In this document: positions 1-7,400 of the stretch, piece after piece
How positions within the stretch are numbered: position 1 is the first letter of the stretch
How the letters are laid out: each line of letters begins with the position of its first letter
Source: Variovorax paradoxus
GTDB taxonomy: Bacteria; Pseudomonadota; Gammaproteobacteria; Burkholderiales; Burkholderiaceae_C
Assembly (NCBI GenBank): GCA_016806145.1
Contig: CP063166.1
Location: forward strand, 6,386,001 to 6,450,000
Direction of reading: 5' to 3'
DNA length: 64,000 nt
Notes under the pieces: model-generated
What the model was told of the DNA's origin: nothing
Seen by the model: the letters and a program-made list of their open reading frames with translations, nothing else
Databases searched by the model: none
Translations under genes and position numbers: made by a program

Positions 1-43
1 GACGCCCTACTCCGCTGAGCCGCCCCCTTCCAGGAGATCCACC

Positions 44-1024
44 ATGCCCACCCTGTCCCGCCGCGACTTCGTCGCCACCTCCCTCTCGGCCGCGGCCCTG
101 TCGCTCAGCCGCCCCGCCTTCGCCAATGACTACCCGAGCCGCCCGATCCGCTTGGTCGTGCCCTATGCGCCCGGTGGCGGCTCCGACGTGGTCGGGCGTC
201 TGGTGGCGCAGAAGCTGACCGAGTCCAGCGGCTGGAACGTCATCGTCGACAACAAGGCCGGCGCCTCCGCCATGATCGGCACCGACGCCGTGGCCAAGAG
301 CGCGGCCGACGGCTACACGCTGCTGATCGCCGATGCCGCGCACGCCACCAACGCGGCGGTGCAGCCGCGGCTGCCCTTCGATTCGACCCGGGACTTCGCG
401 CCGCTCACGCTGATCGGCTCCTCGCCGCAATTGCTGGTGGCGCACCCGTCGCTTCCCGCCAACTCGCTCAAGGAACTGCTGGCGCTGCCGCGCGAGCAGG
501 TGCGCCAGTACGGCGTCGGCACGCCGGGCCAGGGCTCGGCGCCGCACCTGCTCTACGAGCTGCTCAAGCTCAAGACCGGGATGGAGCTGGTGCACGTGCC
601 GTACAAGGGCGGCGCGCTCGCGCTGACCGACGCCATCGGCGGCCAGGTGCCGATGGTGATCAACTCGGTGCCGGCCTGCATGCCGCACATCGAGGCGAAG
701 CGGCTCAAGGTGCTCGCCATCGCGAGCACGGCGCGCGATCCCAAGCTGCCGCAGGTGCAGACCTTCGCGGAGAGCGCGCCCGGCATCGTCGGCAGCGTCT
801 GGTACGGCCTCATGGTGCCCGCGAAGACGCCCGCCGACGTGCAGCAGCGCCTCAATGCCGCGCTCGCCAAGGTGCTCGACCTGCCCGAGGTCAAGACCCG
901 GCTGGCCGATGCCTTCATCGATCCGATGCCGCGCGGCAGCCAGGCCTTCGCGAAGCACCTGAACGACGAGATCGCGCGCTGGCAGGCGGTGGTGAAGCAG
1001 ACGGGGTTCACGCTCAACAGCTAG
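44..1024 (+). CDS. Bug-family tripartite tricarboxylate transporter substrate-binding protein
   Basis: Periplasmic solute-binding protein of the Bug/TctC family, which captures carboxylates or related small molecules. The 326-aa length is normal for the family. The N-terminus has a Tat-type motif (SRRDFV, residues 5-10) and an AFA cleavage site near residue 27. The Bug core follows: YPSRPIRLVVPYAPGGGSD near residue 30 and the conserved HVPYKGG segment near 185. A purine-rich AGGAG lies about 10 nt upstream of the ATG. No TctA/TctB membrane partners are nearby, so this is an orphan receptor, as is common in Comamonadaceae and Bordetella. The ligand cannot be told from sequence. It ends 135 bp before the thioredoxin gene, which has its own promoter region. 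Confidence 0.9.
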   Translation: MPTLSRRDFVATSLSAAALSLSRPAFANDYPSRPIRLVVPYAPGGGSDVVGRLVAQKLTESSGWNVIVDNKAGASAMIGTDAVAKSAADGYTLLIADAAHATNAAVQPRLPFDSTRDFAPLTLIGSSPQLLVAHPSLPANSLKELLALPREQVRQYGVGTPGQGSAPHLLYELLKLKTGMELVHVPYKGGALALTDAIGGQVPMVINSVPACMPHIEAKRLKVLAIASTARDPKLPQVQTFAESAPGIVGSVWYGLMVPAKTPADVQQRLNAALAKVLDLPEVKTRLADAFIDPMPRGSQAFAKHLNDEIARWQAVVKQTGFTLNS

Positions 1025-1032
1025 CAGCGTGC

Positions 1033-1077
1033 AACGTACTGTGCGGCTTGCGTCCCGCGGATACACAGGCATACGCA
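1033..1077 (+). promoter_or_regulatory. Putative response-regulator operator, copy 1 (thioredoxin promoter)
   Basis: AACGTACTGTG (1033-1043) is followed 15 nt later by GGATACACAGGCATACGCA (1059-1077). The 19-mer recurs without change at 2749-2767 before ohr. ATAC repeats with a 10-bp period (1061 and 1071), which is typical of OmpR/PhoB-family binding sites. A -10-like AAGAAT lies 28 nt downstream (1106-1111), exactly as at the ohr copy. Assignment to the response regulator encoded next door is inference. Confidence 0.6.
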
Positions 1078-1104
1078 GCACGCGCGGCAGCGGTGGCGGG
1101 CGTC

Positions 1105-1128
1105 GAAGAATCGCCGCATCGATTCTTC
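1105..1128 (+). repeat. Perfect 9-bp inverted repeat in the thioredoxin leader
   Basis: GAAGAATCG (1105-1113) and CGATTCTTC (1120-1128) are perfect reverse complements around a 6-nt loop, 31 bp before the start codon. It overlaps the -10-like AAGAAT, so it may be an operator or an mRNA hairpin. The ohr leader lacks it. Confidence 0.4.
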
Positions 1129-1159
1129 CACCGCCTCTTTCTCACCCGAAGGAACCGCC

Positions 1160-1717
1160 ATGCGCATCCCCGCCGCACCGCTCGCCATCGCCGCCGCCAT
1201 CGCCGCCTCGGTGGCTTTCGTCACCCTCGCCGCGCCACCCGGCGGCGGCGACATCCCCGCCGCGCAGGCCGCGCCCGCGCCGGCCTTCACCAACATCGAC
1301 ACCTGGCTCAACTCGCCGCCGCTGGACATGGCCGCGCTGCGCGGCAAGGTGGTGCTGGTCGACTTCTGGACCTACACCTGCATCAACTGCCTGAACCACC
1401 TGCCCTACGTCAAGGACTGGGACGCGAAGTACAAGGACCAGGGGCTGGTCGTGGTCGGCGTGCACACGCCCGAGTTCGCCTACGAGAAGTCGACGCAGAA
1501 CGTGAAGGACGCGATCCAGCGCCTGCAGATCCGTCATGCGGTGGCGCAGGACAACGGCTATGGCACCTGGAAGGCCTTCCGCAACCAGTACTGGCCGGCC
1601 GTCTACCTGATCGACAAGCAGGGCCGCATCGTCTATTCGCACTTCGGCGAGGGCAGCTACGGAGCTACCGAGAAGAAGATCCAGGCACTGCTGGCCGAAC
1701 CCGCGCCGGCGTCCTGA
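1160..1717 (+). CDS. Exported TlpA/DipZ-type thioredoxin-like protein (CINC active site)
   Basis: A 185-aa exported thiol-disulfide protein. Residues 1-38 form a hydrophobic signal or anchor segment. The thioredoxin fold follows, with the redox pair Cys74-Ile-Asn-Cys77 inside DFWTYTCINCLNHLPY, the DipZ/TlpA_like subgroup signature. A cis-Pro region (YWPAVYLID) lies near residue 140. It probably reduces or repairs periplasmic thiols. The ATG at 1160 is preceded by GAAGGA. The active-site region is nearly identical in DNA to the thioredoxin domain of the DipZ gene at 4815, so the two are recent paralogues or have undergone gene conversion. Its promoter shares an operator with ohr and the response regulator, which suggests induction by oxidative or electrophile stress. 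Exact substrates are unknown. Confidence 0.88.
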   Translation: MRIPAAPLAIAAAIAASVAFVTLAAPPGGGDIPAAQAAPAPAFTNIDTWLNSPPLDMAALRGKVVLVDFWTYTCINCLNHLPYVKDWDAKYKDQGLVVVGVHTPEFAYEKSTQNVKDAIQRLQIRHAVAQDNGYGTWKAFRNQYWPAVYLIDKQGRIVYSHFGEGSYGATEKKIQALLAEPAPAS

Positions 1718-1718
1718 G

Positions 1719-1847
1719 ATGAAGAAGCTCTGGTTCGCCCTGCTGTTCCTCGCGGGCGGCTTCGCGCACGAAGTCCGCCAGCCGACGAACTGCCAATGCA
1801 TCTCGACCCGTTCGGCGACGGGTCCCTCGAAGCGAAAAGGCGCCTAG
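1719..1847 (+). CDS. Possible 42-aa exported small protein with CxC motif
   Basis: A short ORF begins 1 nt after the thioredoxin stop (TGAGATG). It encodes 42 residues: MKK, a hydrophobic stretch (LWFALLFLAGGFA), then a polar tail with Asn-Cys-Gln-Cys near residues 24-27. This looks like a signal peptide or small membrane anchor with a redox-active or metal-binding CxC. Its TAG stop (1845-1847) overlaps the stop of the convergent response-regulator gene on a shared CTAG. Tight coupling to the thioredoxin gene and the exact stop overlap favour a real gene. No homologue is recognised and chance cannot be excluded at this length. Confidence 0.42.
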   Translation: MKKLWFALLFLAGGFAHEVRQPTNCQCISTRSATGPSKRKGA

Positions 1848-2584
1848 TCGCGCGCCTCGACCGCCGCGGCCAGCACGTAGCCTTCGCTGCGCACCGTCTT
1901 CAGGTAGCGCGGCTCGCGCGCATCGTCGCGCAGGCGCTGGCGCAGCCGGCTCACCAGCAGGTCGATCGAGCGCTCGAACAGCTCGGCCTCGCGGCCCTGG
2001 GTCAGGCTCAGCAGCTGGTCGCGGCTCAGCACCTTCTGCGGATGGTCGAGGAACACGCGCAGCAGCCGGTACTCGGCGCCGCTGAGCGCGACCATGGTGC
2101 CGCTCTCGTCGAGCAGGTGGCGCTCCACCGTGTCGACCTGCCATTCGCCGAACACCAGCTTGCGCGCGGCCTCGGCCGAGCCCATGTTGGGCGGCAGCAT
2201 GCGGGTGCGGCGCATCACCGAGCGGATGCGCGCGAGCAGCTCGCGCGCCGAGAAGGGCTTGGCCAGGTAGTCGTCGGCGCCCATCTCCAAGCCGAGGATG
2301 CGGTCGGCCTCCTCGCTGCGCGCGGTCAGCATCAGGATCGGCGTGGCCTTGTACTTGCCGGTGCGCAGGTCGCGGCACAGGGTCAGGCCGTCCTCGCCCG
2401 GCAGCATCAGGTCGAGGATGATCAGGTCGAAGGGCCCCGAGTCCTCGAGCGCCGCGCGCATGTGGCGCCCGGTCGGCACCGCCACCACGCGCAGGCCGTT
2501 CTTCACCAGGTAGGTGCTCAGCAGTTCGCGGATCTCCCGGTCGTCGTCGACGATGAGGATGTGGTCGGAAGGCCTGGTGTTCAT
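1844..2584 (-). CDS. OmpR-family DNA-binding response regulator
   Basis: A 246-aa two-component response regulator. The receiver domain (residues 8-120) has the acidic pocket DDD at 13-15, phospho-acceptor Asp58 (LILDLMLPGEDG), Thr87 and Lys109 (AKPFS). A C-terminal winged helix of the OmpR/PhoB type (about 145-240) follows. The ATG at 2582-2584 was chosen because MNTRPSDHILIVDDD is the normal family start; the longer upstream reading is low-complexity and overlaps the promoter. The partner kinase is probably the one at 3327, separated from it by the divergent ohr gene. The regulator's own promoter carries a copy of the GGATAC-N3-GGCATAC motif, suggesting autoregulation. Gene arrangement and neighbours point to a redox or peroxide signal (inference). 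Confidence 0.92.
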   Translation of the reverse strand: MNTRPSDHILIVDDDREIRELLSTYLVKNGLRVVAVPTGRHMRAALEDSGPFDLIILDLMLPGEDGLTLCRDLRTGKYKATPILMLTARSEEADRILGLEMGADDYLAKPFSARELLARIRSVMRRTRMLPPNMGSAEAARKLVFGEWQVDTVERHLLDESGTMVALSGAEYRLLRVFLDHPQKVLSRDQLLSLTQGREAELFERSIDLLVSRLRQRLRDDAREPRYLKTVRSEGYVLAAAVEARD

Positions 2585-2646
2585 GGCGCGGTCTCTGGGT
2601 TGTCGTGCAGCGCAATGTAGCCGCCGGCCGGCGCGCGAGAGCGGCT

Positions 2647-2665
2647 TTTGTATGCCCAAGTATCC
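2647..2665 (-). promoter_or_regulatory. Putative response-regulator operator, copy 3 (regulator's own promoter)
   Basis: Read on the minus strand this is GGATACTTGGGCATACAAA. It shares the core GGATAC-N3-GGCATAC and the 10-bp ATAC period with the two plus-strand copies. It lies 62 nt before the regulator's start codon and points toward it. A -10-like TACATT lies about 27 nt downstream on the minus strand. Function is inferred from recurrence and position. Confidence 0.55.
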
Positions 2666-2723
2666 GGCGCGGCGAAGCGCCACATGCCGTTGCACTCGGG
2701 GCTGGCCGCCCCCGGGGACGTGA

Positions 2724-2767
2724 AACGTACTGTGTGCGTTTTTCGCGCGGATACACAGGCATACGCA
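2724..2767 (+). promoter_or_regulatory. Putative response-regulator operator, copy 2 (ohr promoter)
   Basis: AACGTACTGTG (2724-2734) precedes GGATACACAGGCATACGCA (2749-2767). The second element is identical to the copy before the thioredoxin gene. AAGAAT (2796-2801) lies 28 nt downstream as a -10-like element, the same distance as at the thioredoxin gene. The site is 83 nt before the ohr start. It and copy 3 share the divergent regulator-ohr intergenic region. Confidence 0.6.
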
Positions 2768-2850
2768 AGGCGCGCCGCGGGGGTGGCCGCGGCCCAAGAA
2801 TCCGTTCCGTTCGACGAACAACCCCTTCTTCATCCATCCAAGGAACCACC

Positions 2851-3270
2851 ATGAGCCAGATCGACAAGGTCCTCTACACCGGCAAGACCCACACCACCTC
2901 CGGCGGCCGCGACGGCAGCGCGCGCAGCAGCGACGGCCGGCTCGACATCCAGCTGTCCTCGCCCGGCTCCGCCGGCCAGGGCACCAATCCCGAGCAGCTG
3001 TTCGCGGCCGGCTGGTCGGCCTGCTTCATCGGCGCGATGGGCCTGGCCGCCGTCAAACAGAAGATCGCGCTGCCGGCCGACCTGAGCGTGAACGCCGAGG
3101 TCGACCTCGGCAGCGGCACGGGCGGCTACTTCCTGCAGGCCCGGCTCGACGTGAGCATCCCGGGCCTGGACCGCGAGGTGGCCCAGGGCCTGGTCGACGC
3201 GGCGCACCAGACCTGCCCGTACTCGAAGGCCACGCGCGGCAACATCGACGTGACGCTGCGCCTGGTCTGA
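2851..3270 (+). CDS. Ohr/OsmC-family organic hydroperoxide reductase
   Basis: A 139-aa thiol peroxidase that reduces organic hydroperoxides. The catalytic elements of the Ohr branch are visible: Arg20, Cys58 (GWSACFIGAM) and Cys122 in TCPYSKATRGNIDVTLRLV, close to the known Ohr pattern of Arg19/Cys61/Cys125. The length is typical. The ATG follows AAGGAACCACC. Ohr genes are usually controlled by a MarR-type OhrR. Here no OhrR is adjacent; the gene instead sits between an OmpR-type regulator and a sensor kinase and shares their putative operator. The 56-bp gap to the kinase gene is short enough for co-transcription. Confidence 0.92.
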   Translation: MSQIDKVLYTGKTHTTSGGRDGSARSSDGRLDIQLSSPGSAGQGTNPEQLFAAGWSACFIGAMGLAAVKQKIALPADLSVNAEVDLGSGTGGYFLQARLDVSIPGLDREVAQGLVDAAHQTCPYSKATRGNIDVTLRLV

Positions 3271-3279
3271 GCCGCAACG

Positions 3280-3297
3280 CGCCGGCCGATGCCGGCG
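3280..3297 (+). terminator. Hairpin between ohr and the kinase gene
   Basis: CGCCGGC (3280-3286) and GCCGGCG (3291-3297) form a perfect 7-bp stem with a CGAT loop, followed by CCTTCCTCC rather than a clean T-tract. It may attenuate transcription from ohr into the kinase gene. A full terminator is doubtful. Confidence 0.35.
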
Positions 3298-3326
3298 CCT
3301 TCCTCCACCCGTCTATAAAGGCGTCC

Positions 3327-4700
3327 ATGTCCACCCCCGCCAGCCCCGCCGCCAGCCAGGCCGCCCCCGTCCGCCGCGGGCTGCGCCGGCTGGTCCCGCG
3401 CTCGCTGTTCGCGCGCGTCACGCTGATCATCGTGGTCGGCCTCGCGATCGCGCAGGCCCTGACCTTCGGCGCGATCAACTACGAGCGCGGCCTCGCGATG
3501 CGCGAGCTGATGATGATCGGCATCGAGCGCGACATCGCGAGCTCGGTGGCGCTCCTCGACCGCCTGCCGGCCGGCGAGCGCGCGGACTGGCTCGCGCGGC
3601 TGGAGCGGCGCAACTACCACTTCACGCTCGGCGGCGAGGCCGGTGGCAAGGCGCCGGCCTCGGCCTCGCTGCGCCAGTTCGGCGAGGCCATCATGGACGC
3701 GATGCGCCCGTTCGAGATCGTGAAGATCGGCGAGGTCGGCAACCCCGTCGGCGGCCTGGAGATCCAGGTGCGGCTGCACGACGGCTCGGCGCTGATCGTG
3801 CATGCGCGCCGGGTCGACATGCCGATGTCGCCCTGGCTGGTGTGGGGCCTCGCGGTGCAGCTGCTGGTGCTGGCGCTGTGCGCCTGGGCCGCGGTGCGGC
3901 TGGTCACGCGGCCGCTGGCGCAGCTGGCGAGCGCGGCCGACGAGCTCGGGCCCGACCTCAAGGGCCGGCCGCTCGATGAGCACGGCCCGAGCGAGGTGGC
4001 CCATGCCGCGCGCGCCTTCAATGCGATGCAGCAGCGCATCTCGGGCTACATGTCGGAGCGCGTCGAGATCCTGGCCGCGATCTCGCACGACCTGCAGACG
4101 CCGATCACGCGCATGCGGCTGCGCACCGAGCTGATGGACGCCACACCCGACCGCGACAAGTTCCGCCAGGACCTCGACGCGATGAAGTCGCTGGTGCGCG
4201 AGGGCGTGACCTATGCGCGCACGCTGCACGGCGCGACCGAGCCGCCGCTGCGCGTGGATGCCGATGCGCTGGTGCAGAGCATGCTGGCCGACTACGAGGA
4301 CGCGGGCCAGCCGGTGCGGCTCGAGGGCCGCGCCGGCACGCCGATCGTGACCCGGCCCAACGCGCTGCGCCGCATCCTCGCCAACCTGATCGACAACGCG
4401 CTCAAGTTCGGCACCGAGGTCAGCGTGCGCGTGCAGCCCGAGGCCGCCGGCGGCCAGCTGCGCATCGCGGTGGTCGACAACGGCCCGGGCATCCCGGCCG
4501 ACGAGCTCGACGCGGTGCTCAAGCCCTTCTACCGCGTCGAGAGCTCGCGCAACCGCGACACCGGCGGCACCGGCCTCGGCCTCGCGATCGCGCAGCAGCT
4601 CGCGACCGCGATGGGCGCGCAGCTGCGGCTGGCCAACCGGCCCGAGGGCGGGCTCGAGGCCAGCCTGCTGCTGGGCACGCGGCCCGCGCCGGGCGACTGA
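3327..4700 (+). CDS. Sensor histidine kinase (EnvZ-like, HAMP domain)
   Basis: A 457-aa inner-membrane kinase. A first transmembrane helix lies near residues 30-50. A periplasmic sensor region of roughly 115 residues contains no cysteine. A second helix near 168-190 is followed by a HAMP linker. The dimerisation box is AAISHDLQTPITRMR with the phospho-His near residue 253. The ATP-binding domain has N-box ANLIDNALKFG, G1 DNGPGIP and G2 GGTGLGLAIA. It is most likely the partner of the OmpR-type regulator at 1844-2584, although the two are separated by ohr in the opposite orientation. The lack of cysteines in the sensor loop argues against direct thiol sensing there. The signal is unknown. Confidence 0.92.
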   Translation: MSTPASPAASQAAPVRRGLRRLVPRSLFARVTLIIVVGLAIAQALTFGAINYERGLAMRELMMIGIERDIASSVALLDRLPAGERADWLARLERRNYHFTLGGEAGGKAPASASLRQFGEAIMDAMRPFEIVKIGEVGNPVGGLEIQVRLHDGSALIVHARRVDMPMSPWLVWGLAVQLLVLALCAWAAVRLVTRPLAQLASAADELGPDLKGRPLDEHGPSEVAHAARAFNAMQQRISGYMSERVEILAAISHDLQTPITRMRLRTELMDATPDRDKFRQDLDAMKSLVREGVTYARTLHGATEPPLRVDADALVQSMLADYEDAGQPVRLEGRAGTPIVTRPNALRRILANLIDNALKFGTEVSVRVQPEAAGGQLRIAVVDNGPGIPADELDAVLKPFYRVESSRNRDTGGTGLGLAIAQQLATAMGAQLRLANRPEGGLEASLLLGTRPAPGD

Positions 4701-4814
4701 GCGCACACAACCCACCACGGCGACATCCGACGGCGGCCGCGCGACGCGAGGCCGCGGGGGATGCGCACGCCCCTTCCCCACCGATCCACCCACGACCCAA
4801 CCAGGAGCGCCACC

Positions 4815-6602
4815 ATGCTCGTTCTCATCGTTGCCTACCTCGGCGGGGTGCTCACCATCCTGAGCCCCTGCATCCTGCCGGTGCTGCCCTTCGTGTTCGC
4901 GCGCGCCGACCGCCCGTTCCGCTCGCACGGTCTGCCGATGCTCGCGGGCATGGCGCTGGCCTTCGCGGCCGTCGCCACCCTCGCGGCCGTGGGCGGCGGC
5001 TGGGTGGTGGCGCTCAACGAGTGGGGGCGCTACGCGGCGATCGCGCTGCTCGCGCTGTTCGGCCTCACGCTGCTGCTGCCCGCGCTGGCCGACCGGCTGA
5101 GCCGGCCGCTGGTGGCGCTCGGGCTGCGGCTGGCCGATGCGCCCACCGGCGGCTCGGCGTTCACGCCGCTGCTGCTGGGCGTGGGCACGGGCCTGCTGTG
5201 GGCGCCCTGCGCGGGCCCGATCCTGGGCCTGATCCTGACCGGCGCCGCGCTCAATGGCGCCAGCGCCGGCACCTCGCTGCTGCTCTTGGCCTACGCGGCC
5301 GGTGCCTGCACCTCGCTGGCGGCCGCGCTGCTGTTCGGCAACCGGATGTTCGCGCGCATGAAGGCCTCGCTGCGCACCGGCGAATGGCTGCGCCGCGCGG
5401 CCGGCGCCGCGGTGCTCGCGGGCGTGGGCGCGATCGCGCTCGGGCTGGACACCGGCCTGCTGAGCCAGCTCTCGGGCGGCAGCACCAACGCGCTCGAACA
5501 GGCGCTGCTCGATCGCCTCGGGCCGCCGAAGCCCGCCGCACCGCAAGCCATGCCGCAGTCCGCGCGCGAGGACCAGGGCGGCCTGATGCGCGTCAGCGCC
5601 GAAGCACCCGCCCCCGCCTTCACGCCGCGCCCCCTGCGCGACCAGGGCCCGTTCCCCGCGCTGGCCGGCGCCACCGAGTGGATCAACTCGCCGCCGCTCA
5701 CGCCCGAGGCGCTGCGCGGCAAGGTGGTGCTGGTCGACTTCTGGACCTACTCCTGCATCAACTGCCTGCGCACCCTGCCCTACCTGCGCGCCTGGGCCGA
5801 GAAGTACAGGGACGCCGGCCTCGTGGTGGTGGGCGTGCACACGCCCGAGTTCGCGTTCGAGAAGCGCCCGGCCAACGTGCGCCGCGCGGTCAAGGACCTC
5901 GATATCGGCTTCCCGGTCGCGGTCGACAGCGACTACGCGATCTGGCGCGCCTTCGGCAACCAGGCCTGGCCGGCCTTCTACTTCGTCGACGCGCAGGGGC
6001 GCATCCGCCACCAGCTGTTCGGCGAGGGCCAGTACGCGAAGTCCGAGCAGGTGATCCAGCAACTGCTGGCCGAGGCCGGGCCGTCGCGCGTGGCCGCGGG
6101 TCTGGTCGCGCCGCAGGGGCTGGGCACGCAGGCCGCGCCCGGCACCGAGCCCGTGCGCTCGGGCGAGACCTACATCGGCCAGGAACGCGCCGAGGGCTTC
6201 GCCTCGCCGGGCGGGCTGGTCGCGGGCCGCACCCATGCCTACCAGGTGCCGGCCGCGCTGCGCATCAACCAGTGGGCGCTGGCGGGCGACTGGGCGGTCG
6301 ATGCCGAGCGCGCGGTGCTCGCGCGCCCGGGCGGACGCATCGCCTACCGCTTCCAGGCGCGCGACCTGCACCTGGTGCTCGGCCCCGCGGCCGACGGCAA
6401 GCCGGTGCGCTTCCGCGTGCGCATCGACGGCCAGCCGCCGCTGGCCGACCACGGCTTCGACACCGACGCGCAAGGGCTGGGCACGGTCGACGCGCAGCGG
6501 CTCTACCAGCTGGTGCGCCAGCAGCAGGGCGCGCGCGAGCGGCTGTTCGAGATCGAGTTCCTCGACCCCGGCGCGCAGGCCTATGCCTTCACCTTCGGCT
6601 GA
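4815..6602 (+). CDS. DipZ-type fusion: CcdA/DsbD-like transmembrane domain plus thioredoxin domain
   Basis: A 595-aa membrane protein that passes electrons from the cytoplasm to periplasmic thiols. The N-terminal part (about 1-235) is a multi-helix CcdA/DsbD module with paired cysteines in LSPCILPVLPF (Cys19) and LWAPCAGPILG (near 132). A thioredoxin domain (about 285-420) carries Cys-Ile-Asn-Cys near 313-316. The C-terminal part (about 440-595) is the beta-rich domain seen in DipZ proteins such as the mycobacterial one. The ATG at 4815 is preceded by AGGAGC; 18 further in-frame upstream residues are low-complexity and were rejected. It plausibly supplies reducing power to the thioredoxin encoded at 1160, with which it shares a 60-bp near-identical segment. 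Confidence 0.9.
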   Translation: MLVLIVAYLGGVLTILSPCILPVLPFVFARADRPFRSHGLPMLAGMALAFAAVATLAAVGGGWVVALNEWGRYAAIALLALFGLTLLLPALADRLSRPLVALGLRLADAPTGGSAFTPLLLGVGTGLLWAPCAGPILGLILTGAALNGASAGTSLLLLAYAAGACTSLAAALLFGNRMFARMKASLRTGEWLRRAAGAAVLAGVGAIALGLDTGLLSQLSGGSTNALEQALLDRLGPPKPAAPQAMPQSAREDQGGLMRVSAEAPAPAFTPRPLRDQGPFPALAGATEWINSPPLTPEALRGKVVLVDFWTYSCINCLRTLPYLRAWAEKYRDAGLVVVGVHTPEFAFEKRPANVRRAVKDLDIGFPVAVDSDYAIWRAFGNQAWPAFYFVDAQGRIRHQLFGEGQYAKSEQVIQQLLAEAGPSRVAAGLVAPQGLGTQAAPGTEPVRSGETYIGQERAEGFASPGGLVAGRTHAYQVPAALRINQWALAGDWAVDAERAVLARPGGRIAYRFQARDLHLVLGPAADGKPVRFRVRIDGQPPLADHGFDTDAQGLGTVDAQRLYQLVRQQQGARERLFEIEFLDPGAQAYAFTFG

Positions 6603-6663
6603 AGCCGGCGGTCCGCGGCGCTGCGGATAATGGTCGCCTCCCCCGCCTCCCACCGCAGACGCC

Positions 6664-7293
6664 ATGACCCTGTCCGCCTACCTGCTGTTCCTGCCGGCCT
6701 GCTTCGCCATCAACATGGCGTTCGGCCCCAACAACCTGCTCTCGGTGAGCAACGGCGCGCGCTACGGCATCGCGCAGGCCGTGACCGCCGCGGCCGGCCG
6801 CCTCGTCGCCTTCGCGCTGATGATCGCGATCGCCGGCCTGGGCATGGGCGCGGTGCTGGTCGCGTCCGAGCTGGCCTTCGACGTCGTCAAGTGGATCGGC
6901 GCCGCCTACCTCGTGTGGATCGGCATCCGGCTGCTGCGCGCGCCCGCGCCCGAACTGGCGCGGCAGGCGCGCGAGCTCGCGGGCCCGCCGCCGATGCGCG
7001 TGCTGGTGCGGCAGGAGTTCACCGTCGCCGCGGGCAACCCGAAGGCGATCCTGGTGTTCACCGCCTTCTTCCCGCAGTTCGTGGTGCCGGGCGCCTATGC
7101 CTCGAGCTACCTGCTGCTGGGCCTGACCTTCCTGGTCTTCGAGGTGGTGGCGATCGCGCTCTATGCGCTGCTCGGCGCGCGCATGCGCCGGCTGGCCGGC
7201 GGCAGCCGCGCGATGCGCTGGTTCAACCGCGTGAGCGGCAGCATGATGATCGGCTTCGGCTGCCTGCTGGCGTTGACGCGGCGGCCGAGTTGA
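6664..7293 (+). CDS. LysE/RhtB-family amino-acid exporter
   Basis: A 209-aa inner-membrane protein of the LysE superfamily, which exports amino acids or related metabolites. It has about six hydrophobic helices and the conserved early motif FGPNNLLSVSNGARYG (residues 20-36). The second half repeats the helical hairpin fold (KAILVFTAFFPQFV). It lies 61 bp after the DipZ gene on the same strand and could be read through from it, but a redox function is not implied. The substrate is unknown. Confidence 0.88.
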   Translation: MTLSAYLLFLPACFAINMAFGPNNLLSVSNGARYGIAQAVTAAAGRLVAFALMIAIAGLGMGAVLVASELAFDVVKWIGAAYLVWIGIRLLRAPAPELARQARELAGPPPMRVLVRQEFTVAAGNPKAILVFTAFFPQFVVPGAYASSYLLLGLTFLVFEVVAIALYALLGARMRRLAGGSRAMRWFNRVSGSMMIGFGCLLALTRRPS

Positions 7294-7303
7294 GCGCTTC
7301 CAC

Positions 7304-7387
7304 CCGTTCAGGCTGAGCCTGTCGAAGCCTCGCGCACGGCTTCGATCGTTCGACAGGCTCACGACAGGCCAAGCTCAGCCCGAACGG
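7304..7387. repeat. REP-like palindromic repeat between convergent genes (copy A)
   Basis: GTTCAGGCTGAGCCTGTCGA (from 7306) pairs with TTCGACAGGCTCA (7349-7361) and an outer, less perfect CCGAACGG (7380-7387). The same repeat family occurs at 24548-24606. It lies between the 3' ends of the LysE gene and recG, where a folded transcript could terminate both. Confidence 0.65.
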
Positions 7388-7400
7388 ATCGTTGATCGCC

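Noticed and set aside
3126..6665. 1179-codon open frame on the minus strand across the kinase and DipZ genes
   Set aside because: Low-complexity Arg/Ala/His-rich translation without motifs; an antisense shadow of two well-supported genes in very GC-rich DNA.
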